DNA of 64,000 bases from Sphaerotilus montanus (GCF_013410775.1 NZ_JACCFH010000001.1:186001-250000), one strand, 5' to 3'. Shown: positions 8,493 to 17,077, numbered from the stretch's first letter. The notes: generated by a model from the sequence alone, not told the origin. A program made the numbers and translations.

Positions 8493-8966
8493 TCAGGCGG
8501 CAGACTGGTTGCCCAGCTTGTCGGCCCAGGACTGCATCTTGTTCAGACCGGTCCAGTTGGAATCGATGAAGGTGATGGCGCCGGTCGGGCAAGCCTCGAC
8601 GCAGGCCGGATCGCCGCCGCACAGGTCGCACTTCTGGACCTTGCCGGTTTCCTGCACGTAGTTGATCGTGCCGAAGGGGCAGGAGATCGTGCAGACCTTG
8701 CAGCCGACGCAGGTGGTGTCGTTGACGACCTTGGCGCCGGTGACCTTGTCGAGCGTGATCGCCTCCACCGGGCAGGCGTGCAGGCACCAGGCCTCGTCGC
8801 ACTGCGTGCAGGTGTAGGGGACCTTCTTGCCGGTCTCGTGGAAGTCGAAGACCTTGATGCGCGACTTGGCGGGGGCGAAGACGCCGTAGTTCTCGTACGA
8901 GCAGGCCATTTCGCACTGCAGGCAACCCGTGCACTTGTCCGGGTTGATGTGAAGGCTCTTCTGCAT
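8493..8966 (-). CDS. aorA: Polyferredoxin-like Fe-S subunit of tungsten aldehyde oxidoreductase
   Basis: This 157-residue protein has 16 cysteines in four clusters: C12/15/18/22, C53/56/61/65, C86/89/92/96 and C113/116/122/126. That is enough for four [4Fe-4S] clusters, as in HycB/DmsB-type electron-transfer subunits. It would wire AorB to the FAD subunit AorC. The ATG at 8966 is chosen over an upstream in-frame start at 9023 because GGAGAA sits 8 bases before it and the added residues are low-complexity. It is the first gene of the leftward cluster, so its upstream region (8967-9090) holds the promoter and the candidate operators listed separately. Confidence 0.92.
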   Translation of the reverse strand: MQKSLHINPDKCTGCLQCEMACSYENYGVFAPAKSRIKVFDFHETGKKVPYTCTQCDEAWCLHACPVEAITLDKVTGAKVVNDTTCVGCKVCTISCPFGTINYVQETGKVQKCDLCGGDPACVEACPTGAITFIDSNWTGLNKMQSWADKLGNQSAA

Positions 8967-9036
8967 GATGGGGGTTCTCCGCAGTCGTCCGTTGGGGGGG
9001 TACCCCGAGCGAGCACAGCGCACACCGGGGAGGGTC

Positions 9037-9054
9037 TATGCAATCATCTGCATA
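9037..9054. promoter_or_regulatory. Dyad TATGCA-N6-TGCATA in the aorA promoter region
   Basis: TATGCAATCATCTGCATA is a perfect 6-bp inverted repeat with a 6-base centre, 71 bases upstream of the aorA start. A close copy with the same 6-6-6 spacing lies upstream of tupB at 11500-11517. A shared binding site for the ModE-like regulator is the simplest reading. Confidence 0.5.
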
Positions 9055-9073
9055 TCGACCGCGCTCGGGAACC

Positions 9074-9129
9074 TAGGCCTAACCCTGAAAAACCCGGAAT
9101 CCGCCGGGTCTTTGCTTAGGCAACGCCTA
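9074..9129. promoter_or_regulatory. Two related palindromes, TAGGCCTA and TAGGC-N3-GCCTA
   Basis: TAGGCCTA occupies 9074-9081 and TAGGCAACGCCTA occupies 9117-9129. Their starts are 43 bases apart, about four helical turns, and they flank the tupA terminator hairpin. They could form a second operator between tupA and aorA. No other copy was found in the window by eye. Confidence 0.3.
9086..9109 (-). terminator. Probable intrinsic terminator downstream of tupA
   Basis: Read on the minus strand, ACCCGG (9109-9104) pairs with CCGGGT (9097-9092) across a 6-base loop and is followed by TTTTTC. It lies about 90 bases after the tupA stop, where the tupBCA transcript should end before the aorA promoter. 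Confidence 0.6.
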
Positions 9130-9195
9130 TGAAGTCACCGACAGATGTACCAGCCTGACACGCACGGGCAGGTTCACCGCCCCCTCGATCGCCGC

Positions 9196-10029
9196 TCAAC
9201 GCCCCGCGTTCGGGAAGAACAGCTGCTCCCCGCCGATCTTGTACGACGCGATCACCCCCTGCCCCACCGGCGACACCACCCAGTCCGCAAACGCCTGCGC
9301 AGCGGCCTGCTTGACATGCGGGTGCTTGGCGGGATTGACGACCATCACGCCGTACTGGTTGAACAGCGCCTTGTCGCCCTCGACGAGGACGGCCAGATCG
9401 GCACGGTTCTTGAAGGCCAGCCAGGTGCCGCGGTCGGCCAGCACATAGGCGCCGGTGGACGCCGCCATGTTCAGCGCCGGGCCCATGCCGCAGCCGCATT
9501 CCTTGTAGCCGGACGGCTTGGCCGCAGCCAGGTCGGCCCCGGCCTGCTTCCACAGCCGCAGCTCCGCCGCGTGCGTGCCGCTCTTGTCGCCCCGGGAGAT
9601 GAACGAGGCCTTGGCCGCGGCGACGCGCAGCAGCGCCTCGGCGATGTTGCCGCCCTTGGCCTTGGCCGGATCGCTGGCCGGACCGATCAGCACGAAGTCG
9701 TTGTACATGACGGCCTGCCGCTTCAGGCCCCAGCCGTCGGCGACGAACTTCTCCTCGGCCACCTGGTCGTGGACAAACACCACGTCGGCATCCCCGCGGC
9801 GCGCCATGTCCAGCGCCTGCCCCGTGCCGACCGCGACGACGCGGACGTCGATGCCACTGGCCTGCCTGAACGCCGGCAGCAGGTGGCCGAACAGGCCGGA
9901 CTGGTCGGTCGAGGTGGTCGAGGCCATCACGATGGACTTGTCCTGGGCCTGCACGGTGGCCGCCGGCAGGACCAGTGCCATCGTCAGGGTCGCCATCGTG
10001 GTGAAGGCAAGGCGTCGTTTCAGGTCCAC
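9196..10029 (-). CDS. tupA: Tungstate ABC transporter, periplasmic binding protein
   Basis: This 277-residue protein has a signal peptide (1-28, ending TVQAQ) and the signature of TupA-type binding proteins, STTSTDQSGLF at about residues 37-47. This contains the TTTS-like oxyanion loop. Further matches are VGTGQALDMARRGDADVVFVH and the GDKSGTH segment. Sulfate and molybdate binders (ModA, CysP) lack this loop. The GTG start at 10029 has AGGAGAA upstream and overlaps the last codons of tupC by 10 bases. Transcription order is tupB, tupC, tupA. Next to a tungsten enzyme the role as tungstate scavenger is well supported; binding selectivity over molybdate is inferred. Confidence 0.92.
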   Translation of the reverse strand: MDLKRRLAFTTMATLTMALVLPAATVQAQDKSIVMASTTSTDQSGLFGHLLPAFRQASGIDVRVVAVGTGQALDMARRGDADVVFVHDQVAEEKFVADGWGLKRQAVMYNDFVLIGPASDPAKAKGGNIAEALLRVAAAKASFISRGDKSGTHAAELRLWKQAGADLAAAKPSGYKECGCGMGPALNMAASTGAYVLADRGTWLAFKNRADLAVLVEGDKALFNQYGVMVVNPAKHPHVKQAAAQAFADWVVSPVGQGVIASYKIGGEQLFFPNAGR

Positions 10030-10742
10030 GGCAATTCTCCTTTGAGGAACTGCGCCGCCTCAGGTGGCAGCGCGTCGTTGAAAAACTGGTCCACCGGCCG
10101 GTCCACCACCAGGCGCCCGGCTTCGAGATAGGCCACCCGGGTGGCCAGGCGCTTGACCTGCCCGAGGTTGTGCGTGCTCATCACCAGCGTCATGCCGGCA
10201 CGTGCGAAGTCGTCGATCAGCGCCTCGACCTCGCGCTTGGCACTCGGGTCGAGGCTGGCGGTCGGCTCGTCGAGGAAGAGGATGTCGGGCTGCAGCGCCC
10301 AGGCCCGCGCCAGCGCCAGCCGCTGCTGCTGGCCACCGGACAAGGCGCGCGCAGGGCGGTCCGCTGTCGCCTGCAGGCCCACCCGCGTCAGTGCATCCAG
10401 CCCGCGGGTGCGCCGCGCCGCCCGCGGCACGCCACCCAGCCACAGCGCCAGCATCAGGTTGCGCCACACCGACAGGTGCAGCAGAAAGGGCCGCTGGAAC
10501 AGCATCGCCGCGACCGGCCACCGCCCGGAGCCGCGCAGCCGGTGCAGTTCACGCCGGCCTTCGCTCGGCGGCAGCAGGCCGTTGAGCACCCGCAGCAGCG
10601 TCGTCTTGCCGGAACCGTTGGCACCGACCAGCGCCAGCCGGTCGCCGCGGCGCAGTTGCAGCCCGACGTCGCGCAGCGCCGTCACCGCACCGAAGCGCAC
10701 CGTGGCGCCGTCGAGCGTCAGCAGTGTCTCGGTCGCGGGCAT
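10020..10742 (-). CDS. tupC: Tungstate ABC transporter, ATP-binding protein
   Basis: This is an ABC ATPase of 240 residues with Walker A GANGSGKTT (about 37-45), the Q-loop in AMLFQRPFLL, signature LSGGQQQRLALARA, Walker B ILFLDEPTAS and the switch His in STHNLGQ. There is no C-terminal TOBE oxyanion-sensing domain as in ModC, which fits TupC. The start is either ATG 10742 or a GTG at 10751 whose G-TGA overlap with the tupB stop would couple the two. The ATG is given. It pairs with TupB in the inner membrane to drive tungstate uptake. Confidence 0.9.
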   Translation of the reverse strand: MPATETLLTLDGATVRFGAVTALRDVGLQLRRGDRLALVGANGSGKTTLLRVLNGLLPPSEGRRELHRLRGSGRWPVAAMLFQRPFLLHLSVWRNLMLALWLGGVPRAARRTRGLDALTRVGLQATADRPARALSGGQQQRLALARAWALQPDILFLDEPTASLDPSAKREVEALIDDFARAGMTLVMSTHNLGQVKRLATRVAYLEAGRLVVDRPVDQFFNDALPPEAAQFLKGELPWT

Positions 10743-10747
10743 CGTCG

Positions 10748-11461
10748 TCACGCCAGCGCCTCCTGCGGTGCACCGCCACGCCACTGCACCAGCCCGATGA
10801 CCAGATTGATGATGCCGACCACACCCAGCAGCACCAGGCCCAGTGCCAGCGCCAGCGGCAGATCGCCCTTGCTGGTCTCCAGCGCGATGGCGGTGGTCAT
10901 CACGCGGGTGATGCCGTCGATGTTGCCGCCGACGATCATCACCGCGCCCACCTCGGCCACCGCCCGGCCGAACGCCGTCAGCAGCACCGTCAGCACCGCA
11001 AAACGCTGGTGCAGCAGCAGCAGCAGCGCCGACAGCAGCGGGCCGGCGCCCATCGAGCGCAGCTGGTCGCCTCCTTCGCGCAGGCCGTCGAGCACCAGCC
11101 GCCGGGACAGCGCCGTGATCAGCGGCAGGATGAGGATGCTCTGCGCGATCACCATCGCCGTCGGCGTGAACAGGATGCCCAGCGCACCCAGCGGCCCGGA
11201 GCGCGACAGCAGCAGATAGACCGACAGCCCCACCACCACCGAAGGCAGCGCCAGCAGCGTGTTGAGTGCCCAGATGACGACACGGTGGCCGGGAAAGGTC
11301 GCCACCGCCAGCCACGCCCCGAGCGCCAGCCCGACCACGGCACCCAGCGCACAGGCCACCGCGCTGACCTGCAGCGACAGGCCAGCGATGGAGAACAGCG
11401 CGGTATCGGCCTCGGCGATCAGGCGCAGCGCAGTGGCGAAACTCTCGGAGACGGTGGACAT
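10748..11461 (-). CDS. tupB: Tungstate ABC transporter, permease
   Basis: This is a 237-residue inner-membrane protein with about five hydrophobic spans. It has the permease EAA loop in its short form (FGRAVAEVGAVMIVGGNIDG), which contacts the ATPase. Length and pattern match TupB/WtpB-type permeases. The ATG at 11461 is preferred. The in-frame extension to 11587 is rich in Arg/Gly and overlaps the probable promoter. It is the first gene of the tup operon and is divergent from moeA, with 140 bases between the starts. Confidence 0.9.
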   Translation of the reverse strand: MSTVSESFATALRLIAEADTALFSIAGLSLQVSAVACALGAVVGLALGAWLAVATFPGHRVVIWALNTLLALPSVVVGLSVYLLLSRSGPLGALGILFTPTAMVIAQSILILPLITALSRRLVLDGLREGGDQLRSMGAGPLLSALLLLLHQRFAVLTVLLTAFGRAVAEVGAVMIVGGNIDGITRVMTTAIALETSKGDLPLALALGLVLLGVVGIINLVIGLVQWRGGAPQEALA

Positions 11462-11499
11462 GGCGGCGCGATTCTGTCGCCGGATCACCGCGCTGGCGA

Positions 11500-11517
11500 T
11501 ATGTCGGCGCTTGCATA
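11500..11517. promoter_or_regulatory. Dyad TATGTC-N6-TGCATA upstream of tupB/moeA
   Basis: TATGTCGGCGCTTGCATA matches the aorA dyad at 9037 in length, spacing and all of its right half. It lies 39 bases upstream of the tupB start and 85 bases upstream of moeA, in the divergent promoter region. It is a candidate operator for coordinated tungsten control. Confidence 0.45.
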
Positions 11518-11601
11518 GAGACCCACCCCAAGGGCGCGGGCCCGTGCAGGCGCGGCCACTATGATCAGTGCCAATCCCTGAACCCACCGTCCCTGCCCAC
11601 C

Positions 11602-12876
11602 ATGTCGGAACTCGGCCCTTCTCCCCTCTCCACCGGCAATGACCAGCTCAGCGTCGAGGCCGCCCGCGCCGCCATCGCCGCCGCGCTGCACCCCATCACC
11701 GAAACCGAAACCCTGCCACTGACTGCGGCGCTGGGCCGCATCCTCGGTGCGGACATCGTCTCGCCGATCAGCGTGCCCGCGCACGACAACTCGGCGATGG
11801 ACGGCTACGCGCTGCGCGGCAGCGACCTGCGGGCCGACGCCGACACGGTGCTGACCGTCACGGGCACGGTCCACGCCGGCGACGTGCCCGACTTCGAGAC
11901 GGCGACGGGGCAGTGCGTGCGGATCATGACCGGCGCGGTGATGCCGGCGGGACTGGACACCGTCGTGCCGCAGGAACTCTGCCGCGCCGCCGACGGCGTG
12001 GTGCACATCGCTGCGGGCACGGTCCGCCCGGGCGACAACCGCCGCCTGCAGGGCGAAGACCTGCGCGCTGGTCACCCCGCGCTCACCGCCGGCCAGCGGC
12101 TGCGCCCGGCCGACCTGGGGCTGATCGCGTCGCTGGGCATCGGCGAGGTCACCGTGCGGCGCCGGCTGCGGGTGGCGCTGTTCTCCACCGGCAACGAGTT
12201 GCGCACGCTCGGCCAGCCGCTGGACGCCGGCTGCATCTACGACAGCAACCGCTACAGCCTGATGGGGGCGCTGGCGCGGCTGGACGTGGAGATCATCGAC
12301 CTGGGCCTCGTGCGCGACGACCCGGCCGCACTGGCCGCCACCCTCGACGAGGCGATCGCCCGGGCCGACGTGGTGCTGACCAGCGGGGGGGTCAGCGTGG
12401 GCGATGCCGACTACACGAAGGACCTGCTGGCCAGCCGCGGCGACGTGGCGTTCTGGAAGGTGGCGATGCGCCCGGGCCGGCCCTTCGCGTTCGGGCCGCT
12501 GCACCGCGGCGAGGGCCGCACACCCGCCTGGCTGTTTGCACTGCCGGGCAATCCCGTGGCCGCGCTGGTGACGTTCTACGCCTTTGCCCGCGACGGACTG
12601 CTGCAGCTGGCGGGGGCGAAACCGCAGCCATTGCCGGCGCTGCGCGCACGCTGCACCACCGCCATCCGCAAGCGCCCGGGCCGCACCGAATTCCAGCGCG
12701 GCATCGTCAGCCCTGGCGTGGACGGCCAGTGGGAAGTGCGCCTGACCGGCACCCAGGGCGCTGGCGTGCTGCGCAGCATGAGCGAAGCCAATGCACTGGT
12801 CGTGCTCGGCCACGCGCAGACCTCGGTGGCCGCAGGCGACGCGGTGGACGTCTGGCTGTTCGACGGACTGGTCTGA
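11602..12876 (+). CDS. moeA: Molybdopterin molybdotransferase (MoeA family), probably tungsten-inserting
   Basis: This 424-residue protein has the four-domain MoeA layout: an N-terminal helix, the [13 protein letters not shown] segment (about 59-71), the beta domain with [15 protein letters not shown], the molybdopterin-binding domain with [27 protein letters not shown] and [10 protein letters not shown], and a C-terminal beta barrel. MoeA inserts the metal into adenylylated pterin. This copy is divergent from a tungstate transporter and near a tungsten enzyme, so it may be a tungsten-dedicated paralogue; sequence alone cannot prove that. No strong Shine-Dalgarno precedes the ATG. Confidence 0.92.
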   Translation: MSELGPSPLSTGNDQLSVEAARAAIAAALHPITETETLPLTAALGRILGADIVSPISVPAHDNSAMDGYALRGSDLRADADTVLTVTGTVHAGDVPDFETATGQCVRIMTGAVMPAGLDTVVPQELCRAADGVVHIAAGTVRPGDNRRLQGEDLRAGHPALTAGQRLRPADLGLIASLGIGEVTVRRRLRVALFSTGNELRTLGQPLDAGCIYDSNRYSLMGALARLDVEIIDLGLVRDDPAALAATLDEAIARADVVLTSGGVSVGDADYTKDLLASRGDVAFWKVAMRPGRPFAFGPLHRGEGRTPAWLFALPGNPVAALVTFYAFARDGLLQLAGAKPQPLPALRARCTTAIRKRPGRTEFQRGIVSPGVDGQWEVRLTGTQGAGVLRSMSEANALVVLGHAQTSVAAGDAVDVWLFDGLV

Positions 12877-13014
12877 GTGCACCGCGGCCGGCGGAGCAGT
12901 TTTCGGGGAAGTGTTGTCTCCTGGTACACCAGCCCCCGGAGTTACCCGCACCGCGAACCCCGACCCGGTACGGCGAGCTAGTAGGATCCCCAAGGTTTCC
13001 TAGCACAGGCGAGG

Positions 13015-13029
13015 TGGCACATTTGTTGC
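13015..13029 (+). promoter_or_regulatory. Sigma-54 (RpoN) promoter, -24/-12 elements, for the PQQ alcohol dehydrogenase
   Basis: TGGCAC-ATTTG-TTGC matches the sigma-54 consensus TGGCAC-N5-TTGC exactly, with the invariant GG and GC 10 bases apart. It is on the coding strand, 69 bases before the ATG of the quinoprotein gene. The predicted start of transcription is near 13040. An activator site is expected upstream; CTGGT-AC-ACCAG at 12921-12932 is one possible dyad. Confidence 0.75.
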
Positions 13030-13097
13030 CCGGGAATAGCTCCCGAACGGCATCTGTTCCAGCCGTTGTGACATCCACCTCACTGAGGAGACCAACC

Positions 13098-14834
13098 ATG
13101 CAGAAGAAACTGTTGAGCTTGCTGGTGTGCGCCGGCCTGGCGTCCATGGCCCAGGCCGCCGTGACCGATCAGATGATCGAGAACGACGCCAAGTCCACCG
13201 GCGACGTGCTGAGCTGGGGCATCGGCCAGCAAGGCCAGCGCTACTCCCCGCTCAAGCAGATCAACCCCTCGACCATCAGCAAGCTGGTGCCGGCGTGGAG
13301 CTTCTCCTTCGGCGGTGAAAAGCAGCGCGGTCAGGAATCGCAGCCGGTGATCCACAACGGCAAGATGTTCGTGACGGCGTCCTACTCGCGCATCTTCGCG
13401 CTCGACGCCAAGTCTGGCGCCAAGCTGTGGAAGTACGAGCACCGTCTGCCCGACGGCATCATGCCCTGCTGCGACGTGATCAACCGCGGTGCCGCCCTGT
13501 ATGACAACCTCGTCATCTTCGCCACGCTGGACGCGCAGCTTGTCGCGCTGAACCAGGACACCGGTGAAGTCGTCTGGAAGGAAAAGATCGACGACTACGC
13601 CGCTGGCTACTCCGCCTCGGCCGCTCCGCTGATCGCCGAAGGCCTGCTGCTGACCGGCGTGTCGGGCGGCGAGTTCGGCATCGTCGGCCGTGTCGAGGCC
13701 CGCAACCCGAAGACCGGCGCGCTGGTCTGGGTGCGCCCGACGGTCGAAGGCCACATGGGCTACAAGTACGACAAGGACGGCAACAAGACCGAAAACGGCA
13801 TCTCCGGCGAACAGGGCAAGACCTGGCCGGGCGACCTGTGGAAAACCGGCGGCGCAGCGACCTGGCTGGGTGGCACCTACAACGCGAAGACCGGCATGGC
13901 CTACTTCGGTGCCGGCAACCCCGCGCCGTGGAACAGCCACCTGCGCAAGGGCGACAACCTGTTCTCGACCTCGACCGTCGCCATCGACGTGAAGACCGGC
14001 CAGATCAAGTGGCACTACCAGAACACGCCGAACGACGGCTGGGACTATGACGGCGTCAACGAGTTCATCACGTACGACGAAGGCGGCCAGATCCTCGGCG
14101 GCAAGGCCGACCGCAACGGCTTCTTCTATGTGAACGACGCCAAGACCGGCAAGCTGGTCAACGCCTTCCCGTTCGTCAAGAAGATCACCTGGGCCACCGG
14201 CATCGACCTGAAGACGGGCCGTCCGAACTTCGTGCCGGAAAACCGCCCTGGCGACCCGACGCAGGGCGCCGATGGCAAGAAGGGCACCTCGACCTTCGTC
14301 GCCCCGTCGTTCCTGGGCGGCAAGAACCAGATGCCGATGGCCTACTCGCCCGACACGAAGCTGTTCTACGTGCCGGCCAACGAGTGGGGCATGGAAATCT
14401 GGAACGAGCCGATCAGCTACAAGAAGGGTGCCGCCTACCTGGGCGCCGGCTTCACGATCAAGACGCTGGGTGACGGCCCCATCGGCGCCCTGCGCGCCGT
14501 GGATCCGAAGACCGGCAAGATCGTCTGGGAAGCCCCGAACAACGCCCCGCTGTGGGGTGGTGTGCTGACCACCGGCGGCAACCTGGTGTTCTGGGGAACG
14601 CCGGAAGGCTACCTGCAGGCGGCCGACGCCAAGACCGGCAAGATCGTCTGGAAGTTCCAGACCGGTTCGGGCGTCGTGGCCCCGCCGGTCACCTGGAGCG
14701 AAGGCGGCGAGCAGTACGTCGCCGTGGCCTCCGGCTGGGGCGGCGCCGTCCCGCTGTGGGGTGGCGACGTGGCCAAGAAGGTCAGCTTCCTCGAACAGGG
14801 TGGCTCGGTGTGGGTGTTCAAGCTCGCCAAGTGA
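13098..14834 (+). CDS. PQQ-dependent alcohol dehydrogenase, lanthanide-type (ExaF/PedH/XoxF-like)
   Basis: This is a periplasmic quinoprotein of 578 residues with a signal peptide (1-20, AQA|A) and an eight-bladed propeller with repeated [10 protein letters not shown]-type tryptophan-docking motifs. It has the vicinal disulfide C124-C125 over PQQ, metal-ligand E192 in GGEFG, N274 in GAGNPAPW, and the catalytic D316 in WDYDG. The extra D318, two residues after the catalytic Asp, is the known mark of lanthanide-dependent enzymes; calcium types have Ala or Ser there. There is no fused cytochrome domain, so a separate electron acceptor is needed and is not in the window. GAGGAG precedes the ATG. 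It is transcribed alone, between a sigma-54 promoter and an intrinsic terminator. Substrate (methanol, ethanol or longer alcohols) is not determined. Confidence 0.92.
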   Translation: MQKKLLSLLVCAGLASMAQAAVTDQMIENDAKSTGDVLSWGIGQQGQRYSPLKQINPSTISKLVPAWSFSFGGEKQRGQESQPVIHNGKMFVTASYSRIFALDAKSGAKLWKYEHRLPDGIMPCCDVINRGAALYDNLVIFATLDAQLVALNQDTGEVVWKEKIDDYAAGYSASAAPLIAEGLLLTGVSGGEFGIVGRVEARNPKTGALVWVRPTVEGHMGYKYDKDGNKTENGISGEQGKTWPGDLWKTGGAATWLGGTYNAKTGMAYFGAGNPAPWNSHLRKGDNLFSTSTVAIDVKTGQIKWHYQNTPNDGWDYDGVNEFITYDEGGQILGGKADRNGFFYVNDAKTGKLVNAFPFVKKITWATGIDLKTGRPNFVPENRPGDPTQGADGKKGTSTFVAPSFLGGKNQMPMAYSPDTKLFYVPANEWGMEIWNEPISYKKGAAYLGAGFTIKTLGDGPIGALRAVDPKTGKIVWEAPNNAPLWGGVLTTGGNLVFWGTPEGYLQAADAKTGKIVWKFQTGSGVVAPPVTWSEGGEQYVAVASGWGGAVPLWGGDVAKKVSFLEQGGSVWVFKLAK

Positions 14835-14855
14835 GCTGAATCCCGCCGACTCCGA

Positions 14856-14880
14856 AGCCCCGCCCTGGCGGGGCTTTTTT
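14856..14880 (+). terminator. Intrinsic terminator after the PQQ alcohol dehydrogenase
   Basis: AGCCCCGC pairs with GCGGGGCT across a 4-base loop and is followed by TTTTTT, 21 bases after the stop codon. It also separates this gene from the convergent arsA. Confidence 0.9.
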
Positions 14881-14895
14881 CATGGGTTCACCGGT

Positions 14896-16683
14896 TCACG
14901 GGCGCTGCACCAGGGCGGTCAGCGCCTCCACCCCGACCGGCGCGACCGCCTGCCACGGCACGACACAGGTCATCCGGCTGGACAGGCCCTCGGCGATGCG
15001 CGCCATCTGCCGGCGCTCGCCCGCCAGCCGCCCGGCCAGCAGCGGGTCGGTCGTGCCCGAGGCCAGCAGGCTGCGGTTGAGCACCCAGGCCGCCGGCTCG
15101 ATATGGGCGCGGCGCAGGTCGTCCTGCAGCGCCGCGGCCTGCGACACCGGCGTCGACTCCGGCAGCGTCACCAGCACGATGCGCGTGTAGCTGCCGTCCT
15201 GCAGCCGCATCATCGGCGTGACGATGTGGCTGCCCGAGGTGCCTTCGAATTCGCGCACCATCTGCCGGTGGTACGCACCCGTGGCGTCCATCAGCAGCAG
15301 CGAGTGGCCGGTCGGCGCCGTGTCGAGCACGACGAAGGCGCTGCGCGCTTCGCTGACGATGCGCGAGAAGGCATGGAAGACGGCGACCTCCTCGGTGCAA
15401 GGGGATTTCAGGTCTTCGCGCAGCAGCGCCAGTCCCGCCGCGTCCAGATCCTTGCCCCGCGCCGCCAGGATCTTGTCGGTGTAGCGCTGCGTCTCGGCCT
15501 GCGGGTCGATGCGGTCCACGCGCAGGCCGTCGAGCTGCCCGTCCAGCGTCGAGGCCAGGTGGGCGGCCGGGTCGGTGGTGCTCAGGTGGACGGTGTGGCC
15601 GCGCTGCACGAGGGCCACGGCGAGCGCGGCGGCGATGGTCGTCTTGCCGACACCGCCCTTGCCCATCACCATGATCAGCCCGCGGCCGGGCGCTGTGAGG
15701 TCGTCGACCAGATCGGCCAGCGGATGCCAGGTCGCCTCGCCCTGCCCCGCCTCGGTCAACGCAGGCGCTGGTCCCGCCACGTCGGGCCGCAGCAAGGCCC
15801 GCAGCGCCGGCAGCCCCACCGTGTCAAACGGCCGCAGCGGTACCCGGTCACTCGGCAGCGCGCGCAACACCTCTGGCATCGCCGCCAGCGCCTGCGCACC
15901 CTGCGCCTCGACCGCCTGCGCCACCGCGTCATCGCGCTGGCTGGCGTGGAACACACCGTTGATCGCCAGCCGCTGGTGCCCGAGCCCGAGTTCGGCCAGT
16001 TCCACCGACGTGCGCGCCGCCTCGGCGATGGCGCCCGTCTCGGGCCGCGTGACCAGCACCACCGTGGTCAGCGCCGCGTCGCCCAGCGTCTGCAGCGCCT
16101 GACGGAAGCGCACTTCCTGCATCTTCAGCCCCGAGTGCGGCCCGAGGCAGGACGCGCCGCGGTCGTTGCCGGCCAGGAAGCCGGTCCACGCCTTCGGCAG
16201 GCTGAGCAGGCGCAGCGTGTGGCCGGTCGGCGCGGTGTCGAAGACGATGTGCTCGTAGCCCTCGCCGCCGCCGGCCAGCAGTGCGGTGAACTCGTCGAAC
16301 GCGGCGATCTCGGTGGTGCAGGCACCCGAGAGCTGCTCGCGCACCGTGGCGCGCTCGGCGTCATCGGCCTCGGCGCCCATCTGGTCGATCACGCGGGCGC
16401 GGTAGGCCTCGGCCGCCGCCTGCGGATCGATGTTGAGCACCGACAGGCCCGGCGCACCCGGCACCGGCACCGGCGTGTTGCGCAGCGGGATGCCCAGCAT
16501 CTCGTCGAGGTTGGACGCCGCGTCCGTGCTCACCAGCAGCACCCGCCGGCCCGCGTCCGCCAGCGCCAGCGCGCAGGCCGTGGACAGCGAGGTCTTGCCC
16601 ACGCCGCCCTTGCCGGTGAAGAACAGGTGGCGCGTCGGGGCCTGCAGCAGGCCAAGATCGGGAAGAGAAGTGGCGGTGGTCAT
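14896..16683 (-). CDS. arsA: Two-domain ArsA-type ATPase (arsenical pump-driving ATPase family)
   Basis: This 595-residue protein has two tandem P-loop halves: GKGGVGKT at 24-31 and again at 341-348, each with an STDAASNLD or STTDPAAHL switch and a DTAPTGH motif. The three cysteines that bind As(III)/Sb(III) in ArsA are all present: C122 (GACTTE), C179 (GASCLG) and C429 (KSPCTE). In known systems ArsA energises the ArsB efflux pump and receives arsenite from ArsD. Neither arsB, arsD nor arsR is in this window, so the gene is an orphan here. A role in tail-anchored-protein handling is less likely given the conserved cysteines. AAAGG precedes the ATG. Confidence 0.88.
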   Translation of the reverse strand: MTTATSLPDLGLLQAPTRHLFFTGKGGVGKTSLSTACALALADAGRRVLLVSTDAASNLDEMLGIPLRNTPVPVPGAPGLSVLNIDPQAAAEAYRARVIDQMGAEADDAERATVREQLSGACTTEIAAFDEFTALLAGGGEGYEHIVFDTAPTGHTLRLLSLPKAWTGFLAGNDRGASCLGPHSGLKMQEVRFRQALQTLGDAALTTVVLVTRPETGAIAEAARTSVELAELGLGHQRLAINGVFHASQRDDAVAQAVEAQGAQALAAMPEVLRALPSDRVPLRPFDTVGLPALRALLRPDVAGPAPALTEAGQGEATWHPLADLVDDLTAPGRGLIMVMGKGGVGKTTIAAALAVALVQRGHTVHLSTTDPAAHLASTLDGQLDGLRVDRIDPQAETQRYTDKILAARGKDLDAAGLALLREDLKSPCTEEVAVFHAFSRIVSEARSAFVVLDTAPTGHSLLLMDATGAYHRQMVREFEGTSGSHIVTPMMRLQDGSYTRIVLVTLPESTPVSQAAALQDDLRRAHIEPAAWVLNRSLLASGTTDPLLAGRLAGERRQMARIAEGLSSRMTCVVPWQAVAPVGVEALTALVQRP

Positions 16684-16795
16684 GGACAGGCCTTTCGAGG
16701 AGTCAGGTCCATCTTGCGCCTGAAGCCACCACGCCGACCTTGCGCCGCATCAGCGGTATAACGCCAGCCTCCACCATCCCACGAGAGCACACCCC

Positions 16796-17077
16796 ATGAA
16801 AGCCATCTGGAACGGCACCACCGTGGCCGAAAGCGACGACACCGTCGTCATCGAAGGCAACCACTACTTCCCGCCCGAGTCGCTGCGCCAGGACTGCGTG
16901 CTGTCGAGCAACCACCGCACCATGTGCTCGTGGAAAGGCGAGGCGCGTTACCTGAGCCTGTTCGTCAACGGCGAGGTGAACCCGGATGCGGTCTGGTTCT
17001 ATCCGGACCCGAAGGAAGCAGCGGCCGAGATCAAGGGCCGCGTGGCGTTCTGGAAGGGTGTGCGCGTCACGGAGTGA
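16796..17077 (+). CDS. DUF427 domain protein
   Basis: This 93-residue soluble protein covers one compact DUF427 domain: MKAIWNGTTVAES, the GNHYFPPESL segment, TMCSWKGEARY and the C-terminal AAAEIKGRVAFWKGV. The family is widespread and its function is unknown; the fold is a small beta-tent. It is transcribed alone toward a convergent Bug-type gene, whose last 11 bases it overlaps. There is no export signal. Confidence 0.88.
   Translation: MKAIWNGTTVAESDDTVVIEGNHYFPPESLRQDCVLSSNHRTMCSWKGEARYLSLFVNGEVNPDAVWFYPDPKEAAAEIKGRVAFWKGVRVTE

Noticed and set aside
6894-9119. A 741-residue open frame on the plus strand opposite aorA/aorB
   Set aside because: It lies opposite two well-supported genes, is rich in Ala/Gly/His/Arg as expected for a high-GC shadow, and shows no family motif.
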